Source of the DNA: Carex sylvatica
Lineage: Eukaryota; Streptophyta; Magnoliopsida; Poales; Cyperaceae
Length of the DNA: 23,313 nucleotides
Reading direction: 5' to 3'
Assembly (NCBI GenBank): GCA_964058845.1
Contig: CAXKVR010000645.1
Location: 1-23,313 of the forward strand
Positions 18,174 to 23,313 of this stretch are shown here, piece by piece (within the stretch, counting starts at the first letter, position 1; each line of letters begins with the position of its first letter). The notes under the pieces were generated by a model. The model was given only the letters and a program-made list of their open reading frames with translations, had not been told where the DNA came from and ran no database searches. The position numbers and the translations under genes are program-made.

Positions 18174-18597
18174 CTACATTAATGAATGGTAAATATTTTG
18201 TCAGTTTACCAGTTCCAATTGTATACAGCTGCCATCAGTATTAAACAGTCCTAAATTAATGGTATGTGAACAGTTAATATGTACTTATCAATTTGGGTCA
18301 ACAGTACATACATAAATGAATAGTATGCGAACAACAAATACGTAAGTGAATAGTTTGTCAACATTAAATACGTAAGTGAACAGTAAATACGTACATGAAC
18401 AGTACGTGAACAGTACATACGTAAGTGAACAGTACGTGAACAGTAAATACGTACATTAACAGTACGTGAACAGTAAATACGTACATTAACAGTACGTGAA
18501 CAGTACATACGTAAGTGAACAGTACGTGAACAGTAAATACGTACATTAACAGTACGTGAACAGTAAATAAAATATTTAAAAAATAAACAGTACGTAC
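18174..18597 (-). other. 5'-UTR intron of the transposase gene
   Basis: On the - strand a perfect donor, CAG|GTACGT, follows a GA-rich leader at 18598, and the acceptor TGTAG ends at 18174, ten bases before the ATG. The 424-bp intron is mostly occupied by the GTACGTGAACAG tandem repeat. This arrangement mirrors the PMD gene, which also has a 5'-UTR intron containing repeats. Confidence 0.7.
18275..18575. repeat. 30-bp repeat with 90-bp higher-order period
   Basis: Words AACAGTACGTGAACAGTA and ATACGTACATTAACAGTACG alternate with a 30-bp period. A variant unit containing CAGTACATACGTAAGTG recurs at 18411 and 18501, which shows a 90-bp higher-order period of three 30-bp units. Units decay toward the transposase start. 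The frames crossing it (ten-residue periodic peptides) are by-products of the 30-bp period. Confidence 0.9.
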
Positions 18598-18705
18598 CTG
18601 TAGCAGCTCCTTCTCCTTCTCTCTTTCTCTCTCTTTCTCTTTCTCTCTCCCTCTCTTTCTCTCTCTTTCTCTTTCCCCTTCTCTCTTTCCTCTGGCTGAA
18701 GGCAC
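18598..18705 (-). other. GA-rich leader exon of the transposase gene
   Basis: On the - strand this is a run of GAGAAAGAGA-type sequence (18607-18690), preceded by AATGTGCCTTCAGCC and ending at the CAG|GTACGT donor. It contains no recognisable protein. It corresponds to the CT-rich leader of the PMD gene on the other side. Confidence 0.6.
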
Positions 18706-18710
18706 ATTCT

Positions 18711-18717
18711 CTTTATA
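18711..18717 (-). promoter_or_regulatory. TATA box, probable transposase promoter
   Basis: TATAAAG on the - strand lies about 56 bp inside the right TIR. It is separated from the TIR by a run of 38 A plus a short linker, and upstream of the GA-rich leader. On the opposite side of the element the TATA box lies only 3 bp from the TIR. Confidence 0.55.
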
Positions 18718-18734
18718 AGGAAAAACCAGGGAAG

Positions 18735-18772
<38 letters not shown>
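18735..18772. repeat. 38-bp poly(A) tract abutting the right TIR
   Basis: An uninterrupted run of A lies on the + strand (T on the sense strand of the transposase gene), between the TIR and the transposase TATA box. No counterpart exists on the left side. The exact length may be affected by sequencing error. Confidence 0.9.
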
Positions 18773-18774
<2 letters not shown>

Positions 18775-18919
18775 CGGACCGCCCCATTTTTAGGCGGTCC
18801 GGAATTAAAATTCCGGACCGCCTAATTTTTAGGCGGTCAGGGCATTTTTAAAAATTTGACTGGAACCCTGTTATTTTTAATAATTTGTTTTTTTTTTTGG
18901 GTATTTTTAAAAATGTCGG
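18773..18919 (-). repeat. MULE right terminal inverted repeat (147 bp)
   Basis: This is the reverse complement of the left arm, with two rather than three 39-bp palindromic units (18773-18840) and the same 79-bp outer segment (18841-18919). The two outer segments differ at two positions that I can see. On its inner side the arm abuts an uninterrupted run of 38 A. Confidence 0.93.
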
Positions 18920-18928
18920 TTTAATTTG

Positions 18929-19379
18929 AGCTGCTGAAAAGAAATTTTATTCTCGTAGGAATTTGATCCAATCTTTGTTATTTATTCACAGTATATTTTG
19001 ACTATTTTCTCATGAATTTTCTAATGAGTTCCTTTACATACCTTTTCGGGTTGTCATAACAGGTGGGAAGAAAACAAATATTTTAAATCCTTGATTTGGT
19101 TTTTGAACTAGTAAAAATGAAAAGTTCAATATGTCAATTGGGATTTACCTTTTAAGGCATGATAGCTTACTCCATGATCCTTTTCTCAAGAATATTTTTT
19201 TACTATTGAAAGCAGAAAGTGAAAGGAAGATGACTTTAAAAATGAAATCCCCATTTGATATGAGCAATATATATTTTTTATTTTTTTAATAGAGGATCAA
19301 ATCCCTCTTAATCATAAAGCTAACAAGTGATGACTTTCTAATATATATATGTAGCCTCCTGCAAGTATTTTAGACAACT
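18929..19379. other. AT-rich flank of the MULE
   Basis: Unique-looking AT-rich sequence with no open frame or repeat that I recognise. Confidence 0.5.
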
Positions 19380-19660
19380 CACTAGTACAAAAAACTCCTT
19401 CACCGATCCTTAACCACTGACTGTTTTAAGCAAAGCATCAGTGTTGCTCATACTACACTGACTATTTTATTAAATAACAATAACAATTGTTGTTCAACAC
19501 TGACGCTTTAAAAAGAGTCAGTGTTGGTTATCAACACTGACTGTTTTTCCAAAAACAGTTAGTGTTGATAACCAACATTGACTCTTTTCTAAAACAATCA
19601 ATATTGGTGCTCAACATTGACTGTTTTTAAAGAAACAGTCAGTGTTAGTTCTTAATTATT
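19380..19660 (+). mobile_element. CACTA-type transposon left end with palindromic subterminal repeats
   Basis: The sequence CACTAGTACAAAAAACTCC at 19380 has the CACTA terminus of En/Spm-type elements. It is followed by multiple copies, in both orientations, of an AACACTGACTGTTTTT motif, such as ACACTGACTGTTTTT/AAAAACAGTTAGTGTTG at about 19535-19575 and again at about 19615-19650. Subterminal arrays of short motifs are typical of CACTA ends. No matching right terminus (TTTTTTGTACTAGTG) was found in the window, and no transposase frame is present, so this is a fragment or the element extends beyond the window. Confidence 0.65.
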
Positions 19661-20266
19661 TTTTTTTTCAAATATCATAATTAAAAATATATTATTTTGG
19701 TTTGAAAATTTCATTGAACACATGTAATACATTAATTTATTTAATAAAATCTTTCAAGTTTTTACAAATACGAATTAAATAATTGATTTCAACCAGGATT
19801 TTGCGTGTGTTGACAAATTTTATAAGGGAATCAAATTAAGTAATTTGTGGATTTTTACAATACAATTAAGTCTTTTAAAATTTATAATATATTTTTAAAC
19901 TTTGATTAGTTGTTAAGGAAATACGTACATAAATAAATAATATGATAATTTAATTTATGTTAAACAAAATAAAAATAAAAATATATTAATTAGAAACAGT
20001 GAAAATTTAAATTGTAGATAGATTTCATGTTAGGGATGTATAACTATTTGAGAAATAAATTATTAATATCACTTGTACATTTAGAAATAACTTATTAGGG
20101 ATGTATAACTATTTGAGAATAAAAATTTATGCATTGTGTATATTTTGTAAGATATGTAATAATTAAGTTTAATTGTTTAAATTGAATTTATAGATGCAAT
20201 AAATATTTTATCGTTGTAATTCATAAAATATAAAAATAGGATTGGAATTATATTTGGTAAGACGTT
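19661..20266. other. AT-rich interval between CACTA ends
   Basis: Very AT-rich sequence without recognisable genes. It contains one short repeat, TTAGGGATGTATAACTATTTGAGA, at about 20030 and 20096, roughly 66 bp apart. Confidence 0.5.
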
Positions 20267-20365
20267 CACTAGTACAAAAAACCCCTTCACCGACCCTTGA
20301 CCACTGACTGTTTTAAGCAAAGCATCAGTATTGCTCATACTACACTGACTCTTTTATTAGATGTA
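20267..20365 (+). mobile_element. second CACTA-type left end
   Basis: CACTAGTACAAAAAACCCC at 20267 begins a stretch of about 90 bp that is nearly identical to 19380-19470, including GACTGTTTTAAGCAAAGCATCAGT and CATACTACACTGACT. It lies in the same orientation, 887 bp downstream of the first. It may be a nested insertion or a duplicated end; no right terminus was seen. Confidence 0.65.
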
Positions 20366-20705
20366 AGCAAGAACTGTCCTTGAGTAAATGTAAACAAATG
20401 TAATGGTCATTGCAAAATATTGTTCATACTTAAAAGTCAATTTTTTGATTGCCAAATATCAACAATATACCAAATGTCTGCTTTGAGATGTTGGCTTAAA
20501 TTATTTTTGTCACTGAAATATCAATTGCATTATACATCATACTGTGTATGAACACACTTAATTTACAATTATAGTTGCTAAAATATATACCAACTATTTA
20601 TATTTATCACCAATGAACATGCATCTCAACACAATGCAACTAAGGTTTAATTAGGATGACAAAATTGATTCATACAAAAAATATAGCATGAGACAAGTTA
20701 AAAAA
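20366..20705. other. AT-rich interval
   Basis: No gene, RNA or repeat is recognised between the second CACTA end and the next subterminal repeat cluster. Confidence 0.5.
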
Positions 20706-20895
20706 AAAACAGTCGGTGTTGGTACCAACAATGACTGTTTTAAAAAAAACAGTCATTGTAGGAAACCAACACCGACTGTTTTTGAAAAAATAGTCGGTGT
20801 AGACAACCAACACTGATTGTTTTTAAAAAAAAATAGTCGGTGTTGGCAACCAACACTGACTGTTTTTAAAAAAACAGTCAGTGTAGACAACCAAA
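20706..20895. repeat. cluster of CACTA-type subterminal inverted repeats
   Basis: Alternating ACAGTCGGTGTTGG and CCAACACCGACTGTTTTT motifs, five or more in each orientation, form a series of short hairpins joined by A/T runs. The motif matches that at 19400-19650 and 21896-21970, so all three belong to one element family. Confidence 0.75.
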
Positions 20896-21889
20896 AATGA
20901 GAAAATAACAATTAAATTTAGAGGGATGTTTGCAAGTTATGATATATTTACGAATCATGATATTTTTAAAAATAAAATAGAATTTTTCTATTGAAATTAT
21001 ATTAAAAAATTATTTTATATTTCAGAATGAACAAATTTCTAATCCGATAAGATATATAAAAAAATCTCAAAAACTAAAAAAAAATTGGTTTTTTTTCTTA
21101 TCTTATTTTTTTAAATTTTTTTCCTTTATATAGAATTAATTTAGACATTCAACATTAATTTATTTAAATCTAATTGTATCTAAGAAAATTATATGTTAAT
21201 GTATAATATTTTGCTAACAATGTGATGGAAAAATTAATACGTTTTCAGAGAACAAATCACCAAGTATCCAGAGAGGGGATGGGTTTCGATTTTAGAAAAA
21301 TCACCCATTATCCAGAGAAATTTGCATAGAGACACCTCCCAACAAATTTGTTTCGCCTGAGGTAATCAAATTTCTCAATTTTACATAAGAGACGTTGGAT
21401 TGAAGCTTAGACATGATCAAACTTCAGAAATTTTATTTTGGTTATGTTTAATATTTTTCATTGATCATCTAAAAACAACTTTGGAATTATTTCATTGAAA
21501 ATCGACCGTCGATTGCTTATGTGAAAATGAACGACCCACAAATATTTACACATATTGAAAGAGCAAATAATAATTAAATTCTATAAAATCAACAATTATA
21601 AGTATGATTTGTCCATGAAACCTGTAAAAAGTTTGAAAATATTTTATTTTTATTTTTTTCCATATTATTTGTTGTATAAATTAGATTTACATATGTACAA
21701 ATTCAACATAAATAAGCTAATATTGAATGTCCAAACTAATTTGTCAAAAATTTCACTTATCCCATAAACTTTTGTAAAAAATATATCTCTTAAATAAATT
21801 TCAATCTATATAATATAATTCTATATATACAAATTATTTTGCAAACTTTTTTATTTCTCTTCCTTGCAAAATTTTTAACCCTCTGCCAA
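20896..21889. other. AT-rich interval, no gene recognised
   Basis: Long AT-rich stretch with T-rich tracts near 21090-21130. The 70-codon frame at 21555-21767 is low in complexity, rich in K/I/N/Y/L, and is not supported as a gene. Confidence 0.5.
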
Positions 21890-21973
21890 AAAAATCACCG
21901 ACTGTTTTTCAGAAAATAGTCAGTGTTGAACACCAACACTGACTGTTTTTCGAAAAACAGTCGGTGATTTTTT
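21890..21973. repeat. ~84-bp near-perfect palindrome
   Basis: Arms of about 40 bp, reading AAAAAAATCACCGACTG and its complement at the outer ends, meet around AACACC at about 21933. Only a few mismatches separate the arms. The sequence is built from the CACTA-type subterminal motif and sits about 200 bp upstream of the putative gene start at 22167. Confidence 0.85.
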
Positions 21974-22044
21974 TTTTTGCCGCTGAAATTTTTGTTTCCG
22001 AATTTATATCTTTCGATTTTAGCCGCGAAGAACTTCATTTTCGC

Positions 22045-22064
22045 CCAGCCCTAAACCCTCTCCG
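22045..22064 (+). promoter_or_regulatory. telo-box-like promoter element
   Basis: GCCCTAAACCCTCTCC contains CCCTAAACCC, the core of the plant telo-box found near the start of many housekeeping and ribosomal-protein genes. It is followed by a CT-rich leader with two copies of CTCTCTCGCATCAGATCG (about 22090 and 22117), consistent with a 5' UTR. Confidence 0.5.
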
Positions 22065-22166
22065 CACCATCCCTCCCCATCTCTCTCTCGCTCTCTCGCA
22101 TCAGATCGGCACCATCTCTCTCTCGCATCAGATCGTCACTATTTTGGTTCCGATCGACTCTCGTCA

Positions 22167-23066
22167 ATGGCTAATTGGAGCAATTTCGGGTAAGAAATAG
22201 CAGTTTTGGTATTATGACAGCCTATTTTGTGAATTTTACACAGGCCAATCTACAAGGCCTAAATTTGTGTTCTTGATGTCTAAATTCTCAAGAGAGTGTA
22301 AGCTTTGACTCTAGAAAATTTCAAATTTTTCTGAGATTTCTAGCTATGTCAGATGTTTAATTTTGTGAGAGGCAATCCGTGTACCAGCCTGGTACAGTAC
22401 CAGTTTTTGGTCTTTTAACTTGCCTGTCTTGTGATTTTTGCACAGGACAGCCCATAAGTCCAAATTTCTTGTTCTTTATACTAAAATTCTCAGAAGGATG
22501 CAACCTATACCGTTGATTTATTTCATATTTTTCTGTATTTTTGAGCTATGCTTTCTAATAAATTTTATAAGAGAAGAGTTTTAGCCCAGTACCAGTTTTT
22601 ATTTGCTGACGATCTTTTTTGTAAAAATTGTACAGGGCAGACTACAATTCTGATTTGGGTGTTCTTGGTACCAAAAGTTTTAGGAAAGCACAATCTATAT
22701 CCTCGAAAATTTTCAAAAAATTAGAAGACTTAAATCTATTTTTAATTTGTAATTTTATAAAGGGCATATTCTGTGACAGCAAGGTTATTTACCAGTATTT
22801 TTTACCTTTTAGAGTTAGAACTTTGAAATGTTGTAATAAATTTTAGAAAAATCCAAATGACATGAGGTTTGTTAATCCACATGAACAGTTATGCAATAGC
22901 ATATCCGGAGAAGTTTGAAAGTGACAAAGCGGAAAAATTGATGCAGGTTATCTAGTTATCTTCTTATTCATGAATACTGCCATTAAATCAATTTCAAGTG
23001 TTTAACTCTTTCTGCTCTATTATATATGTATTTCAGCTAGCCAAGCTCTTTCTGCTCTACGAGATG
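22167..23066 (+). CDS. 5' end of an unidentified gene (three short exons, continues past window)
   Basis: Three exons fit together: 22167-22189 (ATG, starting MANWSNFG), 22889-22946 (YAIAYPEKFESDKAEKLMQ) and 23037-23066 (LAKLFLLYEM). The first has a strong donor, GGTAAGA; the second an AACAG acceptor and a CAG|GTTATC donor; the third a TTTCAG acceptor and an ATG|GTAAGT donor. Phases close exactly across both junctions (23+58+30 nt, 37 codons). Read together, this is an amphipathic, charged N-terminus of no family that I recognise. The CT-rich leader with a telo-box-like element upstream supports a genuine plant 5' gene end. It could also be a gene fragment captured by the neighbouring CACTA element. 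Intron 1 (22190-22888) is filled with ~193-bp repeats. The rest of the gene would lie beyond 23313. Confidence 0.5.
22200..22860 (+). repeat. three diverged ~190-200-bp repeat units within intron 1
   Basis: Units have equivalent points at about 22232, 22431 and 22621. Each reads GTxAxTTTTxxACAGGxCA, then a CCxAAATTT-like block, then GTTCTTxxTxxCxAAAxTTCTCA. The third copy contains GTGTTCTTGGTACCAAAA, identical to the copy at about 3100 on the other side of the MULE. A further related stretch around 22840-22890 (CCAAATGAC...ATCCACATGAACAG) recurs at 23140-23210. Confidence 0.65.
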
Positions 23067-23313
23067 GTAAGTTCATTATTTTTGTTCACTAAATGCTTTA
23101 AAGTTTGACCCTTGAGATTCTACTGGTACCTCAAAAACCCCAAATGACCTTCTGTGACAGATCAGCCAGTGCAGGCTGATCAGAAGTCCAAACCAAAAAT
23201 CCACATGAACAGTCAGATAGAGGACTCAAAAATACACACTTTAAACTCAAATTTTACATTCATAGCATTTTTCTATGATTTACTAGCTATTTTTAAAGTT
23301 TCTTTTCTGAATC
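23067..23313 (+). other. intron sequence at the window edge
   Basis: Sequence after the third exon donor has no further recognised exon. It contains another copy of the flanking repeat (ATCCACATGAACAG at about 23199) and a small hairpin, GATCAGCC/GGCTGATC, at 23160-23183. Confidence 0.4.

Larger units (their letters stand above)
6679..18928. mobile_element. complete Mutator-like transposon (MULE) with target duplication
   Basis: The element proper is 6688-18919 (12,232 bp). It begins CCGACATTTTTAAAAATAC and ends with the reverse complement of this. Both sides are flanked by TTTAATTTG (6679-6687 and 18920-18928), a perfect 9-bp target duplication, which is the hallmark length for Mutator elements. 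It carries a mudrA-type transposase on the - strand and a plant mobile domain gene on the + strand, arranged tail to tail. A third small frame and four separate tandem-repeat tracts also lie inside. Both large genes are uninterrupted across their predicted exons, so the element may be autonomous. The layout resembles maize MuDR (two convergent genes driven from the TIRs), with the PMD gene in place of mudrB. Confidence 0.95.

Noticed and set aside
18251..18705. - strand frames with YCSRTVNVRI-type or KEREREKE-type repeats
   Set aside because: They are translations of the 30-bp minisatellite and the GA-rich leader; both are explained as 5'-UTR exon and intron.
20267..21980. A complete CACTA element from the second left end to the palindrome at 21890-21973
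   Set aside because: The right side ends in CGGTGATTTTTTT and not in the required TTTTTTGTACTAGTG terminus, and no 3-bp target duplication could be matched.

Overview
The window is nuclear DNA of a flowering plant, most likely a eudicot: AT-rich intergenic sequence, GT-AG introns, a decayed wall-associated-kinase gene, plant 5S rRNA remnants and several families of plant transposons. No bacterial-type genes, operons or CRISPR arrays are seen. All identifications come from reading motifs and repeats by eye; no database search was run.

The centre (6688-18919) is one complete Mutator-like DNA transposon (MULE) of 12,232 bp. It is bounded by terminal inverted repeats of 186 and 147 bp and by a perfect 9-bp target site duplication, TTTAATTTG. 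It carries two large convergent genes, both open when spliced at consensus sites. On the + strand is a plant mobile domain (PMD, MAIN/MAIL-like) protein of about 770 aa in eight coding exons. On the - strand is a mudrA-type transposase of 1,043 aa in three coding exons, with zinc-binding, DDE and SWIM motifs all present. A third small - strand reading frame (84 aa, CxCxxC plus a lysine/proline/alanine tail) lies between their 3' ends. Each large gene appears to start from a TATA box next to its own TIR, to have a pyrimidine-rich (PMD) or GA-rich (mudrA) leader, and to have a 5'-UTR intron filled with tandem repeats: thirteen 246-bp units on the PMD side and a 30/90-bp array on the transposase side. 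A 176-bp repeat present 3.2 times separates the two 3' ends.

Left flank (1-6687): about 1.85 kb of non-coding sequence of organelle-like character, a Ty1-copia LTR-like segment, a 7-bp telomere-like CCCCAAG array, diverged repeats of about 193 bp, a GTTGCATGG repeat field, a WAK ectodomain pseudogene on the - strand, a 137-bp hAT-type MITE, and a 5S rRNA pseudogene split by a 331-bp insertion with its own target duplication.

Right flank (18929-23313): AT-rich DNA with two CACTA-type transposon left ends and palindromic subterminal repeats, then a long hairpin. After this comes what looks like the promoter and first three short coding exons of a + strand gene of unknown function that runs off the window. 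Its first intron contains the same family of ~193-bp repeats seen on the left side.

Taken together, the MULE looks like a potentially autonomous element in which a PMD gene occupies the place held by mudrB in maize MuDR. A role for that protein in transposition or in countering host silencing is an inference.
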